A DNA stretch of 64,000 nucleotides from Pseudoalteromonas sp. GCY (GCF_016695175.1 NZ_CP068022.1:792001-856000), one strand, 5' to 3'; shown: positions 26,888-36,648, counted from the stretch's first letter. The notes: generated from the sequence alone by a model not told the origin. Made by a program: numbers and translations.

Positions 26888-28160
26888 TTATTCTAATTTC
26901 AGGCTTCCCGCGTCACTAAAATTAGCCAAGGGAGATAATACAAACCGATCCCCAACAGCCGCACCGCCTTTAATCTCGATAAGGTTGTCTGACTGCATAC
27001 CAAACCGGAGCTTTTGCCAATGTCCGGTGTCATCGACCACTTTGAGCAAATCTTGTTCCGAGTTTGCCCTAACACTTTCAGGTAACTCAATGTAGAGGGC
27101 ATTTTTGATAGTATCAATTTCAATATTACCATCGACCGTGAGTTCAGGCCTCAGCCCAGGAACATACTGGCCGACCAAGGCCATTTCAATGTTCACTTTG
27201 CCATCAATGACCGTCGGATCGATCGGCTGTACCACAGTGCCTACCTTGCCCGCCAAGGTCTGGATATGACCAGGCATACCTAACTTGATCCTATCCGCAT
27301 TAAATTGAGGAACCTTTAACCTTACGACCAGATCGCTGTCAGACCCCACCAAGGCTATTTTTTCCCCTGGCAGATACGCTGCTGCCGATATCCACCGTCA
27401 GTTCCTGGAGAATACCCGCAATGCCCGCGGTCACTTGCATTCTATCCAGCATTTGTTTAGCCGTATCATAATTAAGCTGGAATTGCTCTTCAATTTTTTG
27501 TTGTAGCTCAATTTGTTTTGCATGAAGAATTTTTAAAAACGCTAGACGGCCAATACTGGTTTCAAGTTGCTTCTCAAGATCGGACAGCTTTAACGTTGTA
27601 CGCTCAAAATCAATGTCTGAAACAATGTTTTTCTTATGTAACTCAAGCTGTGCGCCATGATTGAGTTTTTTCAGCTGAATTTGGTTACGCAAGTTGTGAA
27701 TCGTCTGCTCTTGCTCGAGTAGCGTGTATTGATCCTGAAGCTTTTTTTCTTCCATGCTCGCTTTATGCTTGACTAGTTCAAACCTCGCTTGGTCTACCTT
27801 GCGCACCAATTCCGGGTTGTTCATTGCTACGATCACGGTATTGGCTTCAACACGATCACCGGGATAGTAAAATTCTTTTTCAACAATCGCTTTGTCATCG
27901 CTGCTAATCACGCGCAGATCTCGGGAGCGAAGTTTGCCATAACCTGCGACTTCAATTTTCAGCTCTCCTTGCTTTACACTGGAGATCCTCAGTTCTTCTT
28001 TCTTGATAACTGGTACAGTTGGAAAGAACATATAGCCAAGCAGTGATAAGCAAATAACCGCACACAGTAATAAACGCTTTACCTGAAGCCCGGATGTGGA
28101 ACGCTTGTGTCTTTCAATGCTGTCCTTAATATTCTGTTCCGTGTAAACCTCACTACGCAT
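26888..28160 (-). pseudogene. HlyD-family periplasmic adaptor, frameshifted
   Basis: The first 273 codons (from 28160) give a cytoplasmic tail, one membrane anchor (~residues 28-47), a lipoyl half-motif (YYPGDRVEANTVIVAMNNPEL-like) and long coiled coils. The frame breaks at the T6C4 tract 27358-27367, after GSSVSARG. A second frame continues with KIALVGSDSDLVVRLKVPQF and a beta-barrel domain to the end at 26888. One inserted base restores a ~424-residue MacA-type adaptor. A homopolymer sequencing error is possible. No ABC transporter partner is adjacent, so the gene may be an orphan from a lost export system. Confidence 0.78.
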
Positions 28161-28545
28161 TTATACCTAACCGTGTCGTCTGCCTTACAGCCTGCTTTGT
28201 ACTGATAATACTGACGTTCGCCTGTATTACCATAGCCTAATATCAGTACAAGTTAGTTTGATAAACAAACTCATAAACTTACAGTAGATACTTGCTCTAA
28301 CATTTTTCGGGCAATTAAAAGTAACACAGCAATTTTTGTTGCAGCAAGTCAACTGAGCTGCGGTGAACAATAAACACGTCTTTTATTTAATCTGTGCTCA
28401 CTCAGGTCAGCAATGAATGAATTTCTTGTCACAGGAGTTGAATCCTCGCGATATTTTTTACATTGGATAAGCAGTTCATAATGAGTGTCAGGCATTGCCT
28501 CAATGTATGATTATCAATACGTCAGCTCTATAAGTTGATTTAAAA
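28161..28545. other. Intergenic region between HlyD and thioesterase remnants
   Basis: 385 bp between divergent decayed genes. A short inverted repeat (AGTTTG-ATAAA-CAAACT near 28253) is visible. I see no ORF, RNA gene or other recognisable site. Confidence 0.4.
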
Positions 28546-29072
28546 ATGAATAAATGGATTATAAGACCAGTAAAAAACCCGCAGCCAAAGTTAAGCTGAT
28601 ATGTTTTCCCTATGCAGGCGGAGGTACACACGTATTTATCCCATGGCAGCAGCTGCTGCACCCGCATATAGAACTGTGTATTGTTCAACCTCCAGGCCGA
28701 GGATCAAACTTCGAGCTTGCACCGTTCGCAGAGAAAACTTTTCGATATGATGAAGATATTGAAATTCATATTGATGGAATAGACTTAGCGAGTGAGACAT
28801 CTCTTATCGTTAACTATGCATGCCCGAATAATACGGGCGGGTTAGTGACAGGCTCTTTCTCAACACAATTTGGAAACTCGACAAGCAATACATTCAATGC
28901 AAAAAGCGCTAGCCTCATAGATCTAGAACAGATTGCAACTTCAAAACCATGTGAATTTGAATTAGAAATTCAAAGAGTTAGAACTGGCCGCTTTTCCGGT
29001 GAACTTAAAGACAATAGTTTAATTAGGGGTATCCAATCAAGAGTTATTAAAGATCTAGAGTTTACTTTTTAG
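28546..29072 (+). pseudogene. Type II thioesterase N-terminus joined to unrelated tail
   Basis: The frame from 28546 starts MNKWIIRPVKNPQPK, a usual type II thioesterase start, and ends at a stop; a shifted frame gives KVKLICFPYAGGGTHVFIPW and VQPPGRGSNFE, the oxyanion-loop region of NRPS/PKS thioesterases. After about residue 60 the homology stops: no GHSMG nucleophile motif is present, and a beta-rich tail of unknown origin continues in frame to 29072. It is a truncated, rearranged relic, suggesting that a nonribosomal peptide or polyketide cluster was once nearby. Confidence 0.65.
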
Positions 29073-29246
29073 TTTACATAGCTTTTGAGTAGTCACAGCG
29101 TTAAATGCCTCACCCTATTTCTTCTAATTTAAATGGGTGTCTTTTTAGCCGCTTTTCCCTTTTGCTGTACTTTAGCGTAGAAAAACGAAAGCAAAGTGGA
29201 GCGAGTCCACTTTGGTTTAAGATAAAACAGAACTAGCTAGTACTGC

Positions 29247-30290
29247 TCAGTAGCCCTTTTTTAGTCTTCTAGTATCGCTTTGTACAAAACGATACTTCTT
29301 TGCAAGTGCTCTTTCCTTATCTCTCTTATCTTTTAGGCTGGCGTTGTTTCTTTGATGTTCACTTCTTAGTTTTATGAAGTTGTTGAAGCGCCTAACTTCA
29401 AGTTCTCCACTCTCTATCGCTTGCTGAACAGCACATCCGGGCTCATTTTGATGCGAGCAATCACTGAAACGGCAGGCGCTTTCTAACACTTCAATTTCTG
29501 CAAATGTTTTACTGATCCCTTGTTGGCAATCGGCTAGTTGGATCTCTCTCATTCCTGGCGTATCGAGCAACACTGAACCATTGTCCATAAAATGTAACGA
29601 GCGAGCAGTTGTTGTGTGCCGCCCTTTTGCATCATCTTCACGGATTGAACCAGTGAGCTGTTCTTTACACCCTAACAGCGTGTTCACCAAGCTGGACTTA
29701 CCCACACCTGATGAACCTACAAATGACAACGTTTTTCCCGTGCTAAACCAAGCTTTTAGACACTCAACGGAGCTCGGCTCCAACGCATTTATCGCTTCGA
29801 CTGTCAAAAATGGGTCCAACTCCTGAACGAGTTGTACTTGCTGTTGCCAACCGTCAACCAAATCCTTCTTAGTCAAAACAACAATTGGCTCCACTTGCGC
29901 TTCATTAGCCAGTGCTAAGTAACGCTCGATCCGGTTTAGATTAAAATCCTGATTTAGCGAGCAAACAATAAACAGGCTATCGATATTTGCGGCTATCAAT
30001 TGCTCCGCGACTTTACTACCAGCAGCTTTCCTTGAAATAACCGATTTGCGGGATAATAGCCTAATAAATTGATAATTTTCATCTAACAAAGCCCAATCAC
30101 CAACCGTCATACTAGGCAGTGATACATGAGTAGCTAAAGAAATTTGCCGTGATTGCAACTGGATTAAATAATTACTTCTGTGGTGCGCTATCACGCGGCC
30201 AAGATTTGATGATTCTAGTTCTGTTAGTGTCAGTTGCTGTTGAAAAAATGCTTGCCAACCAAGCTGTGTCGGCGAATAAGATGTATTCAT
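29247..30290 (-). CDS. rsgA: RsgA-like circularly permuted GTPase
   Basis: 347 residues with the permuted GTPase order G4 (TKKDLVDGW), G1 (GSSGVGKSSLVNTLLG), G3 (DTPGMREIQ), an N-terminal OB-fold and the C-terminal zinc region (CRFSDCSHQNEPGC). RsgA promotes late maturation of the 30S subunit. The basic tail (KLRSEHQRNNASLKDKRDKERALAKKYR) is typical of the second RsgA-type paralogue found in several marine Gammaproteobacteria, so this may be an additional copy. A leader with a short ORF precedes it. Confidence 0.88.
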   Translation of the reverse strand: MNTSYSPTQLGWQAFFQQQLTLTELESSNLGRVIAHHRSNYLIQLQSRQISLATHVSLPSMTVGDWALLDENYQFIRLLSRKSVISRKAAGSKVAEQLIAANIDSLFIVCSLNQDFNLNRIERYLALANEAQVEPIVVLTKKDLVDGWQQQVQLVQELDPFLTVEAINALEPSSVECLKAWFSTGKTLSFVGSSGVGKSSLVNTLLGCKEQLTGSIREDDAKGRHTTTARSLHFMDNGSVLLDTPGMREIQLADCQQGISKTFAEIEVLESACRFSDCSHQNEPGCAVQQAIESGELEVRRFNNFIKLRSEHQRNNASLKDKRDKERALAKKYRFVQSDTRRLKKGY

Positions 30291-30679
30291 TATAAAATCT
30301 CAAAAATGCAGAAAGACTGCAAAAATCAAGCAGGGTTAATGAATATCATTGACCCCGGAGAAGCCCGTTAGGCATCACACCGGGTAAAAGGAGTAAAAAT
30401 TTAGAAGAGACGAAAGTTAGCGTCTACTAATCACACCTAGCTACAACTTTTACCGGGTGGCTCAATAAAACAATCATCAAATTCTCCTTAAACTTTTTTG
30501 AATACTGCCGTAGGTTAGCACTGAAGATAGGCGAGGTAAACCAAGTATTTCACGCAACTAATTTCAATAATAGATAAAAGTTTTGTGTTTAAAGCGATAT
30601 CAATCACGCAATTTTTTCGTATGTTATCTGGGCTAAAATAAGAGCAGACGCTCGCCTGCTCTTGTGGTTTTAATAAGCT
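30291..30679 (-). other. Long leader of the RsgA-like gene
   Basis: 389 bp upstream of the GTPase. It contains a 16-codon ORF with a strong ribosome binding site (30427-30477), G/C-rich segments CCCGGTGTGATGCC and GGCTTCTCCGGGG that can pair, and CCGGTAAAAG-like inverted copies near 30385 and 30453. This looks like a structured, possibly attenuated 5' leader; nothing else is recognised. Confidence 0.4.
30427..30477 (-). CDS. Putative 16-residue leader peptide
   Basis: MIVLLSHPVKVVARCD, preceded by AAGGAGAATTTG, an ideal Shine-Dalgarno and spacing, inside the leader of the RsgA-like gene. The good ribosome binding site on so short an ORF suggests a regulatory leader peptide. No run of a single amino acid marks it as a classic attenuator. 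Confidence 0.35.
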   Translation of the reverse strand: MIVLLSHPVKVVARCD

Positions 30680-31840
30680 TTACAACGCAAGCATTAAAAT
30701 CTCTTTCGCCTTCGCTAAATCAATATCGCCGTGCTCACCTAGCGCCGTCATGCCGTTCTTTTCTAGATTAGCGATAACTTCTTGTACTGCTTTTTCGTCT
30801 AATTGATAATCAGCTAAACGCGTTTGCACCGCCATCGACTCAAAAAAGTCTTGAACTGCTTTTATTGTTTGGTCAATTTGCTGTGCTTCGTCTGCGGCTG
30901 CAATACCAAATACACGCTCACCCAGTTGCTTGATTTTCTCGGCTTTTTTGCCTCGTTGCACATACATCAGCGCAGGTAATACAATCGCAAGCGTTTGCGC
31001 GTGGTCAAGGTTATACAATGCCGTTAGCTCGTGACCAATCATATGCGTTGACCAATCCTGTGGCACGCCTTGACCAATAAGGCCATTTAGCGCCATAGTT
31101 GCAGACCACATAACGTTTGCTCTTACATCATAATTGTTAGGCTCGCTTAACGCCTTTGGCCCTTCGCTGATAAGCGTTTGTAAAATACCTTCTGCGAATC
31201 TGTCTTGCAGTGGCGCATTTACTGGATATGTTAAATACTGCTCAATTACATGAACAAACGCATCCACTACCCCATTACTCACTTGGCGGGGCGGTAGTGA
31301 ATAGGTGTACTCTGGGTCGAGTACCGCAAACTGCGGCTGTACCGTCGGTGACGAAAATGCACGCTTTTGCGAAGTTGCCTTTTTAGTAACTACTGAGTTG
31401 CCGTTACTCTCAGAGCCAGTCGCAGGTAAAGTAAGTACAGCACCAATCGGCAATGGGTTGCTAAAGCTTGCGCCTTTTACCAAAATGTCCCAAGGCTCAC
31501 CGTCAAAATTAAAAGCTGCCGCCACAAACTTTGCGCCGTCAATCACACTGCCGCCGCCAACCGCAAGAATAAAGTTCACATCGTTTTGCTTTGCTGTCGC
31601 GACCGCTTGCATTAGTGTTTCATATGTTGGGTTTGGCTCCACACCACCAAATTCCACAACCTCAACACCTGTCAATGCATTCATTGCTTGGTCGTATACA
31701 CCATTGTTTTTAATCGAGCCGCCACCGTACAGTAGCAGCACCTTTGCAGCCTCCGGTAATCGTGAGGTGATTTCACGCATTTGGCCTTTACCAAAAAGAA
31801 TTTCGGTTTGATTTTTAAATACAAAATTAAGCATGCTCAA
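30680..31840 (-). CDS. yqhD: Iron-containing alcohol dehydrogenase (YqhD-like)
   Basis: 386 residues of the type III Fe-dependent ADH family: NFVFKNQTEILFGKGQ at the start, the GGGSIKN and ILAVGGGSVIDGAKFVAAA nucleotide-binding glycine motifs, and metal ligands in DAFVHVIEQY and GHELTALYNLDHAQTLAIV. YqhD reduces short aldehydes using NADPH and protects from lipid-peroxidation aldehydes. It follows the DJ-1/PfpI gene by 4 bp on the same strand, a likely two-gene detoxification operon governed by the divergent LysR gene. Confidence 0.92.
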   Translation of the reverse strand: MSMLNFVFKNQTEILFGKGQMREITSRLPEAAKVLLLYGGGSIKNNGVYDQAMNALTGVEVVEFGGVEPNPTYETLMQAVATAKQNDVNFILAVGGGSVIDGAKFVAAAFNFDGEPWDILVKGASFSNPLPIGAVLTLPATGSESNGNSVVTKKATSQKRAFSSPTVQPQFAVLDPEYTYSLPPRQVSNGVVDAFVHVIEQYLTYPVNAPLQDRFAEGILQTLISEGPKALSEPNNYDVRANVMWSATMALNGLIGQGVPQDWSTHMIGHELTALYNLDHAQTLAIVLPALMYVQRGKKAEKIKQLGERVFGIAAADEAQQIDQTIKAVQDFFESMAVQTRLADYQLDEKAVQEVIANLEKNGMTALGEHGDIDLAKAKEILMLAL

Positions 31841-31844
31841 TTCC

Positions 31845-32708
31845 TTACTGTTTAATATTCGGTTCTTTCGCTAACATTTCTAGCAGCTTTTCTGCTAGTA
31901 ATGTGTCTGAAAACGGGTTTTGCCCTGTAATTAGCTCTCTATCAACAACCACTTTTGGCTGCCATGCATTTGCAAACTGCATCTTTCCTCCAGCCTGAGA
32001 CATCGCTGCTGCTGGGTAAAAGTTGAGCTTTTCGCCATTTAACGTGCTTTCAAATACCTGTTCTTCTGGGTTCGAAAATATCGTCATTTGATATCCATCA
32101 TAAATCCAGTTTTTCGCTTGAACAGGTGACTGTGTTGTTAAACTCTGATAATACGCTTTTGGTTCACTTTGTGCCGACAGCAACGTAATTGGGCCGTGGC
32201 AAATCGCGGCTGTTGGTTTATTCTCACGGTTAAAATGGCGCAAAATTTCACCCACCTGCGGATTATTCGCCAAGTCAATTAACGGTGCGTGTCCGCCTGG
32301 AATAAATACCGCATCAAACTCGTCTAACCCCGCAGCAAGGATCTCGCTAAAACTTGCGGTATCGTTAATGTCTGGCAGATTAGCAATAAATTTTTTGATG
32401 CTTTGTAATTTAGTCTCATCACCGCCAAAGTAATCAACCGTCACTGACTTTTGATCAACAGCAGGGGCATTGCCTTTTGGTGTTGCTAATACTAGTTTAT
32501 ATCCAGCATCCACCAACGCCTTTGCTGGGATCCCAAACTCATTGAGATAATAACCTGTTTCTATTGTCTCACCACTGGCAAGTTCCATAGAGGTTTCGCT
32601 CGAAAGTAACACTAATACTTCACCTTCACTTGCATGAGCGCTAAGCACATGTGTTGCACCCAATAACGATGACACCCACACCATCGTATTCAGTATACTC
32701 TTTTTCAT
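31845..32708 (-). CDS. Secreted DJ-1/PfpI family protein (type 1 glutamine amidotransferase-like)
   Basis: 287 residues with a signal peptide (SLLGATHVLSAHA-SE) and the DJ-1/PfpI fold: FDAVFIPGGHAPL and the nucleophile elbow AAICHGPITLL with catalytic Cys. The family includes glyoxalase-III and chaperone-like proteins; export to the periplasm is unusual but seen in marine bacteria. Its gene is 4 bp from the YqhD-like dehydrogenase, consistent with reactive-aldehyde detoxification. The exact activity is not readable. Confidence 0.86.
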   Translation of the reverse strand: MKKSILNTMVWVSSLLGATHVLSAHASEGEVLVLLSSETSMELASGETIETGYYLNEFGIPAKALVDAGYKLVLATPKGNAPAVDQKSVTVDYFGGDETKLQSIKKFIANLPDINDTASFSEILAAGLDEFDAVFIPGGHAPLIDLANNPQVGEILRHFNRENKPTAAICHGPITLLSAQSEPKAYYQSLTTQSPVQAKNWIYDGYQMTIFSNPEEQVFESTLNGEKLNFYPAAAMSQAGGKMQFANAWQPKVVVDRELITGQNPFSDTLLAEKLLEMLAKEPNIKQ

Positions 32709-32818
32709 CCCGGCTCCTCATACCAGTTCAATATCGACGAGTTTAGGCGATTTGCGGACACAGGAGAATTCGGATAAATTGGTAGGAGCAATCAGAATAT
32801 TTATGGCTCAAGTAATTT

Positions 32819-33718
32819 ATGTCTCATCTCACCCAACTAAAAACCTTTGTGGAAGTATACCGCTGCAAAAATATCACCAAGGCAGCGGCCAACTTGGGGA
32901 TGTCGCAGCCAGCTGTCACGGCACATATTCAAACCATGGAAGCGGTAGTAGGAAAAGCCCTGTTTGAACGCCAAGCAAGAGGGGTAAAGCCAACGCCAAC
33001 AGCACATGACTTAGCGCTGCAGGTGTCTGGTCATATCGATATTTTAGAGCAGAAGATCACCTCAATTCGGGCTCGCTCCAATGCGGTGTTTGGCACACTA
33101 AATATTGCCGGCCCCGCGGAGTATTTAAGCTTTGTCTCTGGTCCACAAATCGCCAACTTATTGCAAGCGGGCAACATTAACGTGGTACTTCATATTGGCA
33201 ATAAAATTAACATTTTCGACGCACTAATAAACGACACCGCCGACATTGCCATTGCCGCCTCTGCGCCAGATCCCACAACCTTTGACTATCTCGTTCTAGA
33301 CAAAGAGCAATTGTGGCTAGTGATGAACCGTTTAGAGGGCCGAGAAATTCAAGACAGCGATATTACCGCCGACTTACTCTCAAGCTATAACGTCGTCACG
33401 TACGATCAAGACTTACCTTTAGTTAGACAATACTTTGACCGTGTATTTAATGCGAGCTGCAACTCTAACGTCATCGCTATTTGTCCAGACATTAGAGCAA
33501 TTGCTAACATCATTCGCTCTGGAATAGGTTACTCCGTTCTCCCCGATTATCTCTGCCGAGATCTCATAAAAGCAGGTGAACTGATCCAACTTGGCCCCGT
33601 AGGCCCTGAAAACAACATCTATTTGGTATGGAAAAAGGGCGCGTTAAAACACCCTCGCATTGCTTTTGCAAAAGATGTGATCTCCGCCTTTGCTAATATT
33701 AATTATCTTTCGAATTAA
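32819..33718 (+). CDS. LysR-family transcriptional regulator
   Basis: 299 residues: winged HTH (LKTFVEVYRCKNITKAAANLGMSQPAVTAHIQTME) and a LysR substrate domain. It is divergent from the DJ-1/YqhD pair with a 110-bp shared promoter region, the classic position for a LysR activator of the neighbouring operon. The ATG at 32819 begins the standard N-terminus. Confidence 0.9.
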   Translation: MSHLTQLKTFVEVYRCKNITKAAANLGMSQPAVTAHIQTMEAVVGKALFERQARGVKPTPTAHDLALQVSGHIDILEQKITSIRARSNAVFGTLNIAGPAEYLSFVSGPQIANLLQAGNINVVLHIGNKINIFDALINDTADIAIAASAPDPTTFDYLVLDKEQLWLVMNRLEGREIQDSDITADLLSSYNVVTYDQDLPLVRQYFDRVFNASCNSNVIAICPDIRAIANIIRSGIGYSVLPDYLCRDLIKAGELIQLGPVGPENNIYLVWKKGALKHPRIAFAKDVISAFANINYLSN

Positions 33719-33806
33719 AAAGTTGTAAAAAAATTATTTTCCGCAGATTTCTGCTGAGAATTCCTGTTACCTTGCTGTAAATTAAAAGAGACGGGTTGGA
33801 ACAACA

Positions 33807-34040
33807 ATGGACTATCAAAGCCAATATCGTGACTTAACTATTTATTACGACGCACTAAAAAAAGCAACAAAGCAAAGTGAAGCGGTACCAGACACCACAG
33901 AAAAATGGCTGGCACTCGTAGAAACAACCTTATTTGAACTACAAGAGCTTGCCCATATGGAAAAGGCTTATATGCAAAAATCAAGAACGATGAATAACCT
34001 AATTGAGTTGGTGTACTCCAGTGCCCCAAGCATGGACTAG
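33807..34040 (+). CDS. Small helical protein of unknown function
   Basis: 77 residues, mainly alpha-helical and rich in Glu, Lys and Leu, without signal or membrane segment. The ATG has only a moderate upstream site (GGTTGG), but the ORF is followed by a strong terminator at 34078, which supports a real monocistronic gene. No family recognised. Confidence 0.6.
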   Translation: MDYQSQYRDLTIYYDALKKATKQSEAVPDTTEKWLALVETTLFELQELAHMEKAYMQKSRTMNNLIELVYSSAPSMD

Positions 34041-34077
34041 CAACTAAGGGTTATTGCTGTTGAGTTTTGCATTGACA

Positions 34078-34105
34078 AGAGTGCTACTACTAGCACTCTT
34101 TTTTT
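34078..34105 (+). terminator. Rho-independent terminator
   Basis: A 9-bp perfect stem (AGAGTGCTA with TAGCACTCT), a 4-nt loop and a run of seven T. It lies 38 bp after the small gene ending at 34040. Confidence 0.85.
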
Positions 34106-34186
34106 CGCTAGAAATAGAGTTAAAGTTTGAAAAGAAATTAGCAACTTAAGCTTTACGGCGCAGATAACCTGCGAAAACTCAGAATG

Positions 34187-34687
34187 TTATGTGTGCTGCT
34201 GATAGGCCTTCAATGTAGCAAAGATCTCCTCAGACAGTTCAGCAAACACACCGTGGATCCGCTCTGATAGCGCTTTTACATTGTCGAAATCAGGGTCAGC
34301 AAGCATTAAAATTTCAAAGATTGACCACTCAGGCATAACATCTTGATCCACCCACCTAACCCCCTGTAACTTTGTCCAATAATCAATTTGAACATCCTTT
34401 GTTTGCCCAAGGAGCCAAAGTTCGAATTGCACCTCTTGATGGTTCAACACCACTGCCAATTTGAGTTTGTGTTTTTTAAGGTAATCGTTTTGTAGATAAA
34501 AGTATGTAAAGTCAATATATCCGTGTAACACGTTTGCGACTGTAAACTGGCCTTTATACTGCTTACTGAATTCAGCTCTGAGACTTTGAACAATAGAGAC
34601 GAGATCCTTATAGGTTCTCTGCAGTTCGCCACTTGCAAATACCATTTTATAGGCTGGAATTCGAGCACTAAGACTTTTATTAGACAT
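34187..34687 (-). CDS. DUF7000-like cytoplasmic protein
   Basis: 166 residues from the ATG at 34687, which has a GAGGA site; an in-frame ATG 15 codons upstream lacks one. The sequence has YKMVFASGELQRTYKDLVSIV, then GYIDFTYFYLQNDYLKKHKLKLAVVLNHQEVQFELWL and YWTKLQGVRW, a pattern I associate with the uncharacterised DUF7000 family (from memory). It carries no catalytic motif. It stands alone on the minus strand. Confidence 0.7.
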   Translation of the reverse strand: MSNKSLSARIPAYKMVFASGELQRTYKDLVSIVQSLRAEFSKQYKGQFTVANVLHGYIDFTYFYLQNDYLKKHKLKLAVVLNHQEVQFELWLLGQTKDVQIDYWTKLQGVRWVDQDVMPEWSIFEILMLADPDFDNVKALSERIHGVFAELSEEIFATLKAYQQHT

Positions 34688-34919
34688 GTTGTCCTCTGAG
34701 TTTTTCAGGCACATAGACAAAATGACCCACACACGAAGCTAGCTTTGCAAGGAGCCTGAGTCATCATTAGATTGTCAAATATCATATCAAACAATCAAAG
34801 TCGAATGGCGCTTCATATACGCCAAGCTAGGGTGTAAATAAAAGAAGCGGACTGTTTTGAACTATTGGCATAACTATAGTGCTAAGTTATACTTAAGAAG
34901 TCAGACAAGAGGTGTATTT

Positions 34920-35075
34920 ATGGCTGTTACTTCGGTGAAAAAAGCAAAAAATGTTCAAACATTTATACCTAAAATGAGCAACTTTGAAATAAGCGCTAAA
35001 TACGAAGGTCTAAGTTTTAAAAAAGAGAGCTTGAGCAAATCAATTGCTGATTTAAAAGCAAAATATGCGAGATAA
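34920..35075 (+). CDS. Fic antitoxin (class I, YhfG/VbhA-like)
   Basis: 51 residues from the ATG at 34920 (AGAGG site). It contains SAKYEG (Ser25-Glu29-Gly30), matching the class I Fic inhibitory motif (S/T)xxxE(G/N), whose Glu blocks ATP binding in the toxin. The gene overlaps fic by 11 bp. An ATG 21 codons upstream is in frame but poorly placed. Confidence 0.75.
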   Translation: MAVTSVKKAKNVQTFIPKMSNFEISAKYEGLSFKKESLSKSIADLKAKYAR

Positions 35076-35652
35076 ATACGGCGTTGCTCAGGATAGTTAT
35101 TGTTATCCAAAATCTGACGTACTAGTTAATAAGCTTAATATTACAGATGCAAATGAGTTAGCGGAAGCTGAGCTAGCGTTTACCGCCTTTAGATATAGTA
35201 AATACTCTTCTACTATCAAATCCCTCCACGAATTTAGTTTAAATCATTTACGACATCTCCACTGGTATTTATTTCAAGATGTATATGATTGGGCTGGTGA
35301 GATTAGAACTGTTGACATTTCCAAAGGGGAAACTCGGTTTTGTACTTGTTCACGAATCAATGTTGAAGTACAAAAGCAGTTCCAGCAAATTGAAACATTG
35401 GATATAAACGCAGCTAAACCAGAAATCTTAACCCAACTTGCGGATATCTACTGTGAATTAAATATTATTCATCCCTTTAGAGAGGGCAATGGTAGAACTC
35501 AACGTTTTTTCTTTGAGGAGCTACTATTTTTCTTAGGCTTTTCTGTCAATTGGCCAGATATATCAAAAGATGAATGGGTTCAAGCAAATATAGATGGCTA
35601 TTACGGTAATTTAAATCCACTACACACCATCCTAACACTCGCGACGAGATAG
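35065..35652 (+). CDS. fic: Fic family AMP-transferase toxin
   Basis: 195 residues with the intact Fic motif HPFREGNGRTQR (136-147), catalytic His136, and the upstream flap region (WAGEIRTVDISKGETRFC). It transfers AMP from ATP to target proteins; bacterial class I members poison topoisomerases or similar targets. It is translated coupled to the antitoxin just upstream. The start at 35065 overlaps the antitoxin end. All key residues are present, so it is likely functional. Confidence 0.92.
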   Translation: MRDKYGVAQDSYCYPKSDVLVNKLNITDANELAEAELAFTAFRYSKYSSTIKSLHEFSLNHLRHLHWYLFQDVYDWAGEIRTVDISKGETRFCTCSRINVEVQKQFQQIETLDINAAKPEILTQLADIYCELNIIHPFREGNGRTQRFFFEELLFFLGFSVNWPDISKDEWVQANIDGYYGNLNPLHTILTLATR

Positions 35653-35723
35653 CTTACCCCATACGTTTAATGCCTGAATTGTAGCGAGTGCTAATCTACA
35701 TACAGCACGATATGTTAACAGCC

Positions 35724-36602
35724 CTATTTTGGTGCTGACTCAAGATACCCAACTTGTAGCGGAGCATTTCTTCGAGCTATAAACCCGATATAAAGTACCG
35801 CGACACACAGCAACATAGGCACTGATTTTAAGTAAGCAAAATAGTCATAAAAGAAGGTTACTTCCCAGAACACCTTTGCGGTTTCTTCGTTTATACCCAT
35901 TCTATCTAGGTTACGGAGAAAGTTTTCCATCAATGCCAGAAAGTCTACGAAAGCTAAAATAATTGCTAGGAAATATAATGGCCCTTCAGCATAGTTTTTC
36001 TCAAAGACAGAAGCCGACTTTCCCCGAGTTAAAATAATAGCTATCTCGATACGATGCTTGAGTAAAAAGAGCAACAGTAGGCTGAGAGAAAACTGAATTG
36101 AAAACGCAAATATATTTTCTATAAAGTAGCTTTCCACAACAGGGAAGATCGCGATGCGAAGCATGTATATCGCTACAATTGCAAGAAAGTAAGGCACTGC
36201 AAAACATAACGTCAGTAGCTGACTATTTTTGTCTTTGTAAGAGTAAAAGAACAAAACTAACAATAAGATAAATAAAGTAGATTCAAAAATAATTACGCCA
36301 AAAGCCGATCCCAAGATAAGCGTAAGAATACTGCCTTTGTTCTTCATATTGTCTGGGTATAGTCGTGAGAGCGCTTCGGTATCATCTAAAATATCAGCGA
36401 GTTTGACTCTACATAAGTCAGCAAACTTCATTAACGTACCAAGCTTAAAAGAGCTAACACCATTGAGATAGTTGTCTAGCGTTCGCATGCCAATCCCGAG
36501 GTGCCGGCATATATCTTCTCGTGACATCCCGCGTTTATACTTGAGGCCCTTTATCAATAGCCCTATGCGCTGGCTTACTTCGTACTCTTCTGGCGTTTGC
36601 AT
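35724..36602 (-). CDS. XRE-type HTH protein with multi-pass membrane domain (array copy 1)
   Basis: 292 residues: an XRE-like HTH (residues ~8-70; SREDICRHLGIGMRTLDNYL) and a C-terminal membrane domain with about five or six helices, ending in a conserved block VFEKNYAEGPLYFLA, LMENFLRNLDRMGINEETAK, FWEVTFFYDYFAYLK. It is almost identical in its HTH part to the gene at 36649 and lies 46 bp downstream of it. A DNA-binding domain fixed to a polytopic membrane domain suggests a membrane-embedded transcription regulator sensing an envelope or peptide signal; this is inference. I recognise no named family for the membrane part. Confidence 0.85.
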   Translation of the reverse strand: MQTPEEYEVSQRIGLLIKGLKYKRGMSREDICRHLGIGMRTLDNYLNGVSSFKLGTLMKFADLCRVKLADILDDTEALSRLYPDNMKNKGSILTLILGSAFGVIIFESTLFILLLVLFFYSYKDKNSQLLTLCFAVPYFLAIVAIYMLRIAIFPVVESYFIENIFAFSIQFSLSLLLLFLLKHRIEIAIILTRGKSASVFEKNYAEGPLYFLAIILAFVDFLALMENFLRNLDRMGINEETAKVFWEVTFFYDYFAYLKSVPMLLCVAVLYIGFIARRNAPLQVGYLESAPK

Positions 36603-36648
36603 CGCCTCGCTATCCTTCTATTTCCGTGATTTACTTATCGACTTATTA

